NCBI RefSeq assembly: GCF_013348805.1
Contig: NZ_CP054690.1
Location: 1,054,001 to 1,118,000 of the forward strand
Source of the DNA: Rhodococcus sp. W8901
Lineage (GTDB): Bacteria; Actinomycetota; Actinomycetes; Mycobacteriales; Mycobacteriaceae
Direction: 5' to 3'
DNA length: 64,000 nucleotides
Below, one piece after another: positions 1 to 7,796 of this stretch (the stretch's first letter is position 1; the number at the start of each line of letters is the position of its first letter). The translations under genes were made by a program, and so were the position numbers. The notes below the pieces were generated by a model, which saw only the letters and a program-made list of their open reading frames with translations, ran no database searches and had not been told where the DNA came from.

Positions 1-1
1 A

Positions 2-889
2 AACCGGATCTGGGTCAAGGACGACAGCACGTTCGGCTCCGGTGGCTGGGGCGGCAACAAGGTCCGCAAACTGGAGTGGATCATCCCCGACGTTCTGGCG
101 CGGAAGTCGCGGCGGATCATCACGGTGGGCGGGCTGGGGACCAACTGGGGTCTGGCGACCGCGTTGTACGCCAGAGAGTTCGGCATCGAAACGGCGATCG
201 CGCTGATCGATCAGCCCGTCGACGACCATGTGCGGGCGCAACTGGCCCGGCTGCAGCGCTCGGGCGCGACCCTGCACTTCACCCGGAACAAGGTGCGGAC
301 GTTCGCGTCCGCACCGTGGTTGATGCTGCGGCACATTCGCGGCGGACGGCTGCCGTACTACCTGCCGCCGGGCGGTTCGTCCCCGATCGGTGCGCTCGGA
401 TACGTCGAGGCCGCACTGGAGTTGGCTGCGCAGGTCGAGGCCGGGGATATTCCGGAACCGGCCCACATCGTCGCGCCGGTCGGATCGGGTGGCACCGTGG
501 CGGGTCTGCTGCTGGGTCTGCAATTGGCGGGCCTGCGCACTGGTGTCGTCGCGGTCGTCGTCAACGACACCCTGCCGCTGGGCGCCGCCGAGATCCGGGA
601 CCTCGCGGGTCGGGCCGAGTCCCTGCTGCGTCGTCGTGGCGCGCAGCTGGGCGAGATCGACCTCCGCTCGGCCGGTCTGACCGTGACGCGGGAATATCTG
701 GGGCCCGGTTACGGATACGCCACCGCGGAGGGTCGCGCAGCGCAGCGCGTCGGTACCGAGTACCGCGTCCCGCTCGATCCCGTGTACACGGCAAAGGCAT
801 TCGCCGGGTTGCTCGAGATCGACGCGAAGACGCGGGTCGACGACGGTCCCATCGTCATGCTCGACACCTTCGGGCCGCGGCCGGACTGA
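2..889 (+). CDS. ACC deaminase / D-cysteine desulfhydrase-like PLP enzyme (5' truncated)
   Basis: The reading frame is open from the window edge, so the N-terminus is missing; 295 residues remain of a family that usually has about 330. The GGNKVRKLE motif (encoded at about 50-76) holds the lysine expected to bind pyridoxal phosphate in 1-aminocyclopropane-1-carboxylate deaminases and D-cysteine desulfhydrases. A glycine-rich phosphate-binding stretch, APVGSGGTVAGLLLG, follows in the middle. Such enzymes act in the cytoplasm on small amino acids, releasing ammonia and a 2-oxo acid. Which substrate is used cannot be told here. The next gene starts 16 bp downstream. Confidence 0.75.
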   Translation, partial: NRIWVKDDSTFGSGGWGGNKVRKLEWIIPDVLARKSRRIITVGGLGTNWGLATALYAREFGIETAIALIDQPVDDHVRAQLARLQRSGATLHFTRNKVRTFASAPWLMLRHIRGGRLPYYLPPGGSSPIGALGYVEAALELAAQVEAGDIPEPAHIVAPVGSGGTVAGLLLGLQLAGLRTGVVAVVVNDTLPLGAAEIRDLAGRAESLLRRRGAQLGEIDLRSAGLTVTREYLGPGYGYATAEGRAAQRVGTEYRVPLDPVYTAKAFAGLLEIDAKTRVDDGPIVMLDTFGPRPD

Positions 890-905
890 CCGATACCGTG
901 GCGCC

Positions 906-1268
906 ATGAAATGGTGGCTCCTGTCCGGTGCGATCGTGTGCGAGGTCGCGGCGACGTTGTCGTTGCGCGCCGCGACCGAACACCCCGCGTGGTACGTCCT
1001 GGTGGTGACCGGGTACCTCGCGTCCTTCGCGTTCCTCGCGGTTGTGCTGCGTCACATGGCGGTCGGTGTCGCATACGGGATCTGGGGTGCATGCGGGATC
1101 ACCCTGACGGCGGTACTGGCCACCGTGCTCTTCGGCGATGCACTGACCGCGCTCATGGGCGTGGGCATCGCCCTGGTCATCGCCGGCGTGCTGACCGTCG
1201 AACTCGGTTCGCAGGCCGCCGAGAAGGACAGGGTCGGCGACGGCCGGGAGTTGGAAGCGACGCCGTGA
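906..1268 (+). CDS. SMR-family efflux protein, subunit A of a pair
   Basis: A 120-residue protein with four predicted membrane helices (roughly residues 2-20, 30-50, 57-77 and 84-104) and the membrane-embedded glutamate of small multidrug resistance transporters at residue 13 (context VCEVAATLSL). Proteins of this family exchange protons for cationic drugs or guanidinium. A hydrophilic tail follows the fourth helix. There is no clear Shine-Dalgarno; a TACCGT hexamer at 894-899, six bases before the ATG, suggests a leaderless transcript. The stop overlaps the start of a second SMR gene, which points to a heterodimeric transporter like EbrAB or YkkCD. Confidence 0.88.
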   Translation: MKWWLLSGAIVCEVAATLSLRAATEHPAWYVLVVTGYLASFAFLAVVLRHMAVGVAYGIWGACGITLTAVLATVLFGDALTALMGVGIALVIAGVLTVELGSQAAEKDRVGDGRELEATP

Positions 1269-1591
1269 CCTGGGTGCTGCTCGTCGGGGCGATCATCGCC
1301 GAAGTGACCGGTACCTTGTGCCTCAAGGCATCCGACGGCCTCGCCCGGCGGTGGTGGTTGATCCCCACCGGGGTCGGCTATCTGGTGGCGTTCGGCCTCC
1401 TCGCCGTCGTCCTCGACCGTGGCATGGCCGTCGGTGTCGCGTACGGCGTCTGGGCGGCCTGCGGTGTGGCGCTCACGGCGCTCCTCGGTCGCGCGATCTT
1501 CAAGGACCCGTTGACGCCGCGGATGGGGTTCGGGATCGCGCTCATCGTCGCGGGGGTGCTCGTCATCGAACTCGGTGCCTCAGCGACCTGA
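1265..1591 (+). CDS. SMR-family efflux protein, subunit B of a pair
   Basis: A 108-residue protein with four hydrophobic segments and the conserved glutamate again at residue 13 (IIAEVTGTLCLKA). It ends straight after the last helix, without the hydrophilic tail of its partner. The GTG start at 1265 overlaps the TGA of the upstream SMR gene in a GTGA junction, so the two are probably translationally coupled and made in equal amounts. Paired SMR genes of unequal tail length usually encode antiparallel heterodimers. The substrate is unknown. Confidence 0.88.
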   Translation: MTWVLLVGAIIAEVTGTLCLKASDGLARRWWLIPTGVGYLVAFGLLAVVLDRGMAVGVAYGVWAACGVALTALLGRAIFKDPLTPRMGFGIALIVAGVLVIELGASAT

Positions 1592-1653
1592 TCTGTACCG
1601 ATTCCACCTGGACCCATGTCCAGAAAGGTGTCGTGGAACGCCCCGGTATGTGG

Positions 1654-1667
1654 TAGAACACGTTCCA
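1654..1667. promoter_or_regulatory. KstR-type operator
   Basis: The 14-mer TAGAACACGTTCCA fits the published KstR consensus TnnAACnnGTTnnA at every fixed position and is an almost perfect palindrome. KstR is the TetR repressor of steroid catabolism in mycobacteria and rhodococci. The site lies 71 bp before the start of a steroid-reductase-like gene, so repression of that gene by KstR is a reasonable inference. Confidence 0.65.
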
Positions 1668-1738
1668 GTTCGTTGTTCGTCCGTGGTGGGTGCGTCGTGT
1701 GCTCGTGCTGTACCGGCCACGTCCACCGAAGGATCTCG

Positions 1739-2530
1739 ATGCACTGGTACACCGGCAACACCGTCTACGACACCGTCCTCACATGTGCGTTCGTGTTCGC
1801 CGCGTTCGTCATCGTCGGCGGGTTCTTCGCGCAGAGTTCGTACGGCAGGTTCTCCTCGACCAACCTCGGTTTCAACCTCAACCCGAAGCTCGGGTGGTGG
1901 CTGATGGAGATCCCCGCCACCGTCGTCTTCGCGATCTTCTACCTCACCGGACCCGACCGGTTCGAGCCCACGTCGATGGTGCTCGCCGCGGTCTGGCTGC
2001 TGCACTACGCGAATCGTGGCTGGTTCTTCCCGCTGTCGATCCGGCAGGTGCCGGGCAAGCGCAGCACCTTCAACATCTCGGTCATCGCGATGGGCGTCAT
2101 CGTGACCTCGATGCACGGCTACCTCAACGGCGCGTTCTTCAGCCACGACTACATGCACCAGTACGACACGGCGTGGCTCACCGATCCCCGGTTCCTGATC
2201 GGCCTGGCCGTCTACCTGTGCGGGTTCGCGCTGCTGGTGAACTCCGAATCCATCGTCCGCAACCTCCGGGACAAGAAGAACCCCGGCGCGACCGAGTACC
2301 GCATACCGGAGGGCGGAGGCTTCCGATTCGTCTCCAGCCCCGCGTATCTCGGCGAGCTGATCGCATGGGCCGGCTTCGCCCTGCTGACGTGGTCGCTCGC
2401 GGGCGTCGTCATCTTCCTCATCACTGCCGGCAACCTCATCCCGCGCGCCCTCGCGACGCACAAGTGGTATCGGGACAAGTTCGTCGAGTACCCGACCGAC
2501 CGCAAGGCGTTGATCCCGGGCCTCGTCTGA
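1739..2530 (+). CDS. 3-oxo-5-alpha-steroid 4-dehydrogenase-like membrane enzyme
   Basis: A 263-residue integral membrane protein with about six hydrophobic segments. Its C-terminal third matches the steroid 5-alpha-reductase family: the segment SSPAYLGELIAWAGFAL, then HKWYRDKF and the terminal YPTDRKALIPG, the usual NADPH/substrate domain ending. Such enzymes reduce a C=C bond next to a ketone in steroids or related lipids. ATG 1739 is preferred to the longer frame from 1616 because GAAGGA lies just upstream at 1729-1734. A KstR-type operator upstream supports a steroid-related role. The gene converges on the acyl-CoA ligase, with 8 bp between them. Confidence 0.8.
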   Translation: MHWYTGNTVYDTVLTCAFVFAAFVIVGGFFAQSSYGRFSSTNLGFNLNPKLGWWLMEIPATVVFAIFYLTGPDRFEPTSMVLAAVWLLHYANRGWFFPLSIRQVPGKRSTFNISVIAMGVIVTSMHGYLNGAFFSHDYMHQYDTAWLTDPRFLIGLAVYLCGFALLVNSESIVRNLRDKKNPGATEYRIPEGGGFRFVSSPAYLGELIAWAGFALLTWSLAGVVIFLITAGNLIPRALATHKWYRDKFVEYPTDRKALIPGLV

Positions 2531-2538
2531 TCGATTCG

Positions 2539-4321
2539 TCAGCCCACGTACAGTGCGTCGATCTCGCGGGCGTACTTGGTGTCGATGGGTTTGCGCCGCA
2601 GCTTCATCGTCGGCGTGAACTCGTCGCCGCCGGGCTCCCAGATTGTCGGCAGCAGCGTGTACTTCTTGACCTGTTCAACGCGGGAGAGTTTTGCGTTCGC
2701 TGCCGTGACGGCACGGTCGATCTCGCCGCGCACCAGTGGATTCGACGCGAGGTCGCCGGGCGACCCGTCCTCGATACCGTTGCGGGTCGCGAAGGTGGCC
2801 GCGGCGTCGGGGTCGAGGGTCAGCAGGGCGGTGACGTAGGGACGGTCGTTGCCGATCACCACCGCGCCGCCGATCAGCGAGCTCGCCGCGCGGATCGCGC
2901 CCTCGATATTCGATGGCGACATGTTCTTGCCCGCGGCATTGATGATCAATTCCTTCTTCCGGTCCACGATCCGGACGTAGCCGTCGGCGTCGATGGTCCC
3001 GATGTCGCCGGTGTGCAGCCGTCCGTCGGCGTCGATGGTCTCGGCGGTCTTGGCTGGGTTGTTCCGATAACCCTTCATGACGACCGGACCGGAAATCAAC
3101 AGTTCGCCGTCGTCGGCGAGCTCGAGCGTCACGCCCTTTGACGGCCTGCCCGACCGTGCCGATCCGGACAGCATCCGGTCGGTTGATCGAGACTGCTCCG
3201 GTGGTCTCGGACAGGCCCCATGCCTCGAGGCACGGAATACCGAGCCCGAGCACGAACTCCAGCGTGTCCGGTGACAGCGGGGCGGCTGCCGATACCGCGA
3301 CGCGTACTCGGTCCAGCCCGAGTTTCGTGCGGACGGCGCGGAGTACCAGCCTGTCTGCAACGGTGTGCTGGATGCGAAGGGTCCGCGGCACCGGAGCGTG
3401 GTCGGACTCCAGTCGGGCCATGCGGCGGCCGACGCCGATGGCCCAGTCCGCCAGACGCCTCTTCGCCGTGCTCGGTTCGTCGGTGAGCGCCAGCTCGATT
3501 GCTGCCTTGACCTTGTACCAGACCTGCGGCACGGCGACGAGCACGGAAGGCCGAACCTCCGGCAAGGCCGTAACCGCCTGCTTCGCGTCCGCGAGGGTGG
3601 TGACTTGGAGTCCGCCGACGAGGTTGGCGTAGTGAAAGAGCCGGTTCGCGATGTGTGCGTCGGGCAGGTAGGACACGTACCGGTCGTCCGGACCCAAGTC
3701 CACGAAGTCACTCACCGCGTCGTACTCGGCGAGGATGTTCGCGTGCGTGAGCTCCACACCCTTCGGCGGTCCAGTGGTGCCGGAGGTGTAGATGATGGTG
3801 AGCACATCGCCCGGTTCGACTGCCCGCCAGGAGGCGTCGAAGTCGAAATCCGGGTCGCCGTTCGCCTCGAGATCCGCCAGGTTCATCGTGCCCTCGGCGT
3901 CCGCATCCACGCAGACGATCCGCTCGACGGCGGTGCCCTCGACCGCCTCTCGCACGACCGGCAGGAACTGCTCCTCGCAGACCATGACCTTGTTTCCGGC
4001 ATTGCCCAACACGTATTTCAACTGCTCGGGGGCGAGCGGGTTGTACACGGAGAACGGGGTCGCACTCGCGTGCAGCGCGGCGGTGTCGACGAGATGGAAT
4101 TCGGGTCGGTTGGTCAGCATGATGCCCACGGTGTCGCCTTGGCGGACACCGAGTTTCGCCAGACCGGAGGCGATCCGGCGGACCCGCTCGCCGTACCGGC
4201 GCCAGGTGATGACGACACCGTCGTCGGGGGTGCGGAGCGCCACGGCGTCCGGGTCGGTCGCGACGGTGGACTGGAATGCCTCACACAGTGTCCGAGGTTT
4301 CGTACCAGTGACTGGGGGCAT
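2539..4321 (-). pseudogene. Long-chain acyl-CoA ligase (FadD-type), frameshifted
   Basis: An AMP-forming fatty acyl-CoA ligase of about 595 residues, split between two frames. The N-terminal frame (4321 to about 3140) carries the ATP-binding loop YTSGTTGPPKG and ends in frame at VGQAVKG. The C-terminal frame resumes at KGVTLELADDGELLISGPV and carries the TGDIG, DRKKE and lysine-containing ending of the family. The switch falls on the run TTT at 3137-3139 (AAA in the coding strand); removing one base restores GTC AAG GGC GTG ACG and a continuous protein. Both halves are otherwise intact, so this is a very recent mutation or a base-calling error. The start has a strong GAGGAGGAT ribosome site. 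It lies 35 bp after the aldehyde dehydrogenase gene, probably co-transcribed. Confidence 0.85.
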
Positions 4322-4356
4322 CGTGATCCTCCTCGATGTCGTCGACCCCAGCTTTC

Positions 4357-5775
4357 TCAGGGCCGGTACAGCCTGCGAATCAGCTTGGCCGCGCGGTCGG
4401 TGTAGGGCGGGTAGGCGATCCGGAGATCGGGCTTGAACAGCTTGACCAGCACGGCCTTTCGATGGCTGAGTTCATCGAACCCCCACTTGCCGTGGTACCG
4501 CCCCATCCCGCTGGATCCCACGCCTCCGAACGGAAGCTGGGGTGCCACGCGCTGGTAGGTGAGGTGATTGACCACCGCTCCGCCGGAGCTGACTTCGGAC
4601 AGCACCCTGCGGCCGGTCCGGGTGGACTTCGTGAAGACGTAGGCGGCCAGGGGTTTCGGTCGCGCGTTGACGAAGGCGATCGCCTCGTCCAGCGAGTCGA
4701 CGGCGAGCACCGGCAGGATCGGCCCGAAGATCTCCTCCCGCATGACCGGCTCGTCGGGGCTCGGGTCCATCAGCACGGTGGGCTCGATCGTCAGCGCGGC
4801 TCGATCGGATCCGCCGCCGTGCGCAACCGTGGCCTCGGTGTCTGCGAGGTACCCGGCCAGCCGGTCGAACTGATGCTCGTTCACGATCCGCACGCCTCGC
4901 CCAGGTGGTCCCGCCCGGAACTCCTCGAGGCTGCGCACTATGTGATGCACCAGCTCGTCCCGGGCGGCGCGCTCGACCAGCACGTAGTCTGCCGCGATGC
5001 AGGACTGGCCGGAGTTGAACACCTTCGTCCAGGCGATGCGACGGGCGGTGACGGCGAGGTTCGCGTCCCGCATCACGATCGCGGGGCTCTTGCCGCCCAG
5101 CTCGAGGGTTACCGGCGTCAGGTGCGGCGCGGCCCCCGCCATGATCTTCCGGCCGATCTCGGTCCCGCCGGTGAAGACCACGTGATCGAGGCCCTGAGCG
5201 AGCAGGTTCTGGGTGGTGCGCCCGTCGCCCTCGACCACGGCGACGGCATCCGGGTCGAGGTACTCGGGCAGCAGTCGGGCCAGCAGGCGCGACGACGCGG
5301 GTACCAGCTCCGAAGGCTTGATCACGGCACAATTGCCTGCCGACACGGCGGCGATCAGCGGTCCCAGCGTGACCGTCAGCGGGACGTTCCACGCCCCTAT
5401 GATCAGCACCACCCCGAGCGGCTCGTACTGCACCCACCCCAGTGCCGGCATCTGGTGCAGCGGCAGTCGCCGCGGCCTGCTGAGCATCCACCGGCGTACC
5501 CGTCTGCGTGCGTACGCAGCCTCGAGCCTGACGTCGAGGACGTCGATCATCCAGGACTCGAAGGTGTCGCGGCCCAGATCCTCGGCGAGGGCGCGGGTGA
5601 TCTCGTCCTCGCGCTCGTTCAGCATTCGTTCGATGCCGCGGAGCTGTTCGATCCGCCACTGCGCGGTTCTGGTGCGTCCGCTCGCGTGCACCTTCCGAAG
5701 CCTGGCGACGACTCCCGCGATCACATTCGTGGTGTCCGAATCGGTTGCGCCGGTTTCTGCCTGATCGGTGGTCAT
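4357..5775 (-). CDS. Aldehyde dehydrogenase (class 3 / coniferyl-aldehyde type)
   Basis: A 472-residue NAD(P)-dependent aldehyde dehydrogenase. It shows the glutamate motif LELGGKSP, the catalytic cysteine in NSGQSCIAADYV, the cofactor motif FTGGTEIG and the late EEIFGPILPV motif. Length and the NHLTYQ..LPFGGVGSSGMG ending fit the short class-3 group that oxidises fatty or aromatic aldehydes to acids. ATG 5775 is chosen over an upstream ATG at 5850 because family members start near here and a GAGG lies about six bases before it. The acyl-CoA ligase follows after 35 bp, so aldehyde to acid to acyl-CoA is a plausible two-step unit, if that ligase is functional. Confidence 0.87.
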   Translation of the reverse strand: MTTDQAETGATDSDTTNVIAGVVARLRKVHASGRTRTAQWRIEQLRGIERMLNEREDEITRALAEDLGRDTFESWMIDVLDVRLEAAYARRRVRRWMLSRPRRLPLHQMPALGWVQYEPLGVVLIIGAWNVPLTVTLGPLIAAVSAGNCAVIKPSELVPASSRLLARLLPEYLDPDAVAVVEGDGRTTQNLLAQGLDHVVFTGGTEIGRKIMAGAAPHLTPVTLELGGKSPAIVMRDANLAVTARRIAWTKVFNSGQSCIAADYVLVERAARDELVHHIVRSLEEFRAGPPGRGVRIVNEHQFDRLAGYLADTEATVAHGGGSDRAALTIEPTVLMDPSPDEPVMREEIFGPILPVLAVDSLDEAIAFVNARPKPLAAYVFTKSTRTGRRVLSEVSSGGAVVNHLTYQRVAPQLPFGGVGSSGMGRYHGKWGFDELSHRKAVLVKLFKPDLRIAYPPYTDRAAKLIRRLYRP

Positions 5776-5922
5776 GACGGCCTCAGCTCCATTGTGCGGT
5801 GGCACAGCTGTATCAGTGCGGCCGACGCGCGACGGGATCGGCCGTTTCACGGGGTGCGGTATCGCCCCATATGTCTCTGATCAACAGTGGTCGCTGATCG
5901 AGTGACCGTCAAGACCTCGAGC

Positions 5923-6216
5923 TCAGTTGTTGTGCTTGCGATCTGCGTGCCCGAGGTCCCGGTCCGGCACGACCGCGTCACGCACCAGCTTCTTGAGTGT
6001 CACGATGTCGGGAAAACCGCTGTCGCGCTTACGATCCCACACCAGTGTGTCGCCCGCGGTGACCTGGAAGATCCCGCCGGTACCGGGAATCATTGCCACC
6101 TCGCCGAGTTCGGTGCCGAACGTGTTCAGCAATTCCTGTGCCATCCATCCGGCTCGGAGCAGCCAGTTGCATTGCGTGCAGTACGTGATCGTGACGCGGG
6201 GTGAGGCGGAGGTCAT
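5923..6216 (-). CDS. SelT/SelW/SelH-family (Rdx) thioredoxin-fold protein
   Basis: A 97-residue protein with a CxxC redox motif near the N-terminus (TYCTQCNW, residues 12-18), a GTGGIFQV strand and the DLG ending typical of bacterial SelW-like proteins, which carry cysteine in place of selenocysteine. These proteins are thought to act in thiol redox reactions; substrates are not known. The ATG overlaps the stop of the upstream TetR gene (ATGA at 6213-6216), so it is probably translated with the regulators. A longer frame from 6342 lies inside the TetR gene and is not credible. Confidence 0.82.
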   Translation of the reverse strand: MTSASPRVTITYCTQCNWLLRAGWMAQELLNTFGTELGEVAMIPGTGGIFQVTAGDTLVWDRKRDSGFPDIVTLKKLVRDAVVPDRDLGHADRKHNN

Positions 6217-6845
6217 GGCTCCAGGGTGGCAGACGGACCGCCGGCTACGATCCCGAGCGCGTTCAACCACAGAGTCGTCAGGTGCTCGGACGCCTCCTCC
6301 AACGCCGGGGGCTCGCCGAAGACGAACCAGATGTACGCGCATCGTTCCGTCATGGCGCCGAGCATCGCGGCAGCGGCATCGACGTCGAGATTCGCGTCGA
6401 TCAGGCCCTCGTCCTGCCAGCGAGTGAACGCGCGGCGGGTTCGCCCTTGGTAGTAGCGGCGCCGGTCGGTGAGCGCCCGGCGTGCCTCTGCGCTGGAGAG
6501 TGCGGCTTCGCCGAGTACCTTCCAGAAGTCGGAATTGCGTTGGAAGGCTTCAAGGTACAGCAGGTTCGTCTCGGCTATTCGGGCACGCGGTTGATCCGGT
6601 CCGGCGACTGGGGACGAGAGTTCGCCGTAGACCTCGTCCTCGACGTCGATGATCAGATTCGTGAACAGCTCGTTCTTGTCCTCGAAGTACCGATAGAACG
6701 TACCGACGGAGACGCCTGCTTCTGCGGTGATGTCCGCAACGCGTGCCTGATGGAAGCCCCTTTCGGAGAAGACACGCCGGGCTGCGCGCAGGAGCGATCC
6801 GCGGGTGCGTAGCCCCTGGCGGGTCATGGACGTCTTGTCGCTCAT
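6213..6845 (-). CDS. TetR/AcrR-family regulator (second of a tandem pair)
   Basis: A 210-residue TetR regulator. The N-terminal helix-turn-helix is clear (AARRVFSERGFHQARVADI then AGVSVGTFYRYFEDKNELF, residues about 20-60). The C-terminal ligand-binding domain includes a paired-aromatic stretch, AYIWFVFGEPPALEEA, shared in style with its neighbour. ATG 6845 overlaps the upstream TetR stop as ATGA, which sets the start; the longer frame from 6887 is rejected. Two different TetR proteins made from one message may form heterodimers or read two signals. The likely target is the divergent SDR/ABC cluster. Confidence 0.87.
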   Translation of the reverse strand: MSDKTSMTRQGLRTRGSLLRAARRVFSERGFHQARVADITAEAGVSVGTFYRYFEDKNELFTNLIIDVEDEVYGELSSPVAGPDQPRARIAETNLLYLEAFQRNSDFWKVLGEAALSSAEARRALTDRRRYYQGRTRRAFTRWQDEGLIDANLDVDAAAAMLGAMTERCAYIWFVFGEPPALEEASEHLTTLWLNALGIVAGGPSATLEP

Positions 6846-7474
6846 TTCGTCAATCCCTCGGTGGCAGCGACAACGACAACGCGGCACCAGAGGTCGGTCA
6901 ACTGGTCCGCGGCGGCATCGATCGCTGGAGGGCGGTCATCGAGCACGAACCACTGGAAGGCGCATTGTTCGGTAGTTGCGACGAGAGCGAGTGCGGTGAG
7001 GTCGACGGGGACGCCGGGCGTGACCAATCCGGCCTCGACCCAGGCGGCGATCGTGTCGCGCACGTGGGCGACATAGACCTCTCGTCGTGCGGCCAGCATG
7101 CGGCTGATGTCGCGATTTCCGAGTGCCGCCTGCTCGACTCGTCGCCAGAAGTCGGCGTGGCGTGCGAACTCCTCGAGATAGTGGTGGGCATTCGTGCGAA
7201 TCCACTGGTGGACGCCGTGTTCCGGTGACCAGGATGCCGGCATGATCGCGGCGTCCAGTTCGTCGAGCATGGCTTCGAAGACGAGTTCCTTCGAACTGAA
7301 GTACGTGTAGAAGCTGCCCGACGCGACTCCGGCTGCCGTCGTGATGTCGGTGATGCGTGTGTCGAAGAAGCCGCGATCGACGAAGACGTCTCGGGCGGCC
7401 GTCACGAGGAGAGTTCTGGTGGGCGTCGATCCGGTGGTGGATTCGGCCGCACGGGAGTTGCGCTTGTTGTCCAT
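6842..7474 (-). CDS. TetR/AcrR-family regulator (first of a tandem pair)
   Basis: A 210-residue TetR regulator whose DNA-binding domain reads AARDVFVDRGFFDTRITDI followed by AGVASGSFYTYFSSKELVF (about residues 26-65). The ligand domain contains FQWFVLDDRPPAIDAA, matching in position the FVFGEPPALEEA segment of the second TetR, so the two are paralogues. It is the first gene leftward from a 322-bp divergent control region facing the SDR/aminotransferase/ABC cluster, the usual position for a local repressor. A purine-rich CAGGGCGGGG lies just before the ATG. The inducer is unknown. Confidence 0.87.
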   Translation of the reverse strand: MDNKRNSRAAESTTGSTPTRTLLVTAARDVFVDRGFFDTRITDITTAAGVASGSFYTYFSSKELVFEAMLDELDAAIMPASWSPEHGVHQWIRTNAHHYLEEFARHADFWRRVEQAALGNRDISRMLAARREVYVAHVRDTIAAWVEAGLVTPGVPVDLTALALVATTEQCAFQWFVLDDRPPAIDAAADQLTDLWCRVVVVAATEGLTK

Positions 7475-7796
7475 ACCCCGCCCTGGTTTGCGCCCCGATC
7501 AGGGGCGTTGTCTGTTGCCGGTGCCCGATCCTACTCGGCGGTTCGCTGCCGACCGCCCGGCCCGATGGGTGCTGAGGTGAGGAATTGTTCAACGTGGCTG
7601 GAGGCTCCTCCGTGCAGAGTGACGCGGATGGTTCGTGTCCTTGAACGCTGATGTTTAACACAGTGATTCGGCTACACGTGCAAGATCGCATCGAATTCGT
7701 CCAGTCGTTGACAACCGTCGACTCCGGGTGGATAGTCGCCTCACCTGAATGGTTCTTCAATAGGCTCGAATGACCCTGGATGTGAGGGCGGTTCAA
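7475..7796. promoter_or_regulatory. Divergent control region between the TetR pair and the SDR/ABC cluster
   Basis: This 322-bp stretch holds no credible gene. On the plus strand TTGACA at 7708-7713 and GATAGT at 7731-7736 are 17 bp apart, a good sigma-70-type promoter for the SDR cluster. On the minus strand TAGGAT (complement of 7528-7533) may be the -10 of the TetR genes. Inverted repeats seen are CGCCCC-N5-GGGGCG (7491-7507) and the near-palindrome TGTTTAACA close to 7653. Neither is strong enough to name as the operator. Confidence 0.5.

Noticed and set aside
1616-1738. Longer N-terminus for the steroid-reductase-like protein
   Set aside because: The extra residues are Cys/Arg-rich and cover the KstR site; ATG 1739 has a ribosome site.
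3130-3145. Programmed frameshift in the acyl-CoA ligase
   Set aside because: The run is only three bases, no stimulatory hairpin or internal ribosome site is evident, and FadD proteins are not known to use frameshifting. Mutation or sequencing error is simpler.
7770-7796. ATG 7770 as start of the pseudo-SDR
   Set aside because: It adds nine residues unlike SDR N-termini and has no ribosome site; TTG 7797 follows GAGGG and aligns with the sibling SDR starts. Kept only as an alternative.
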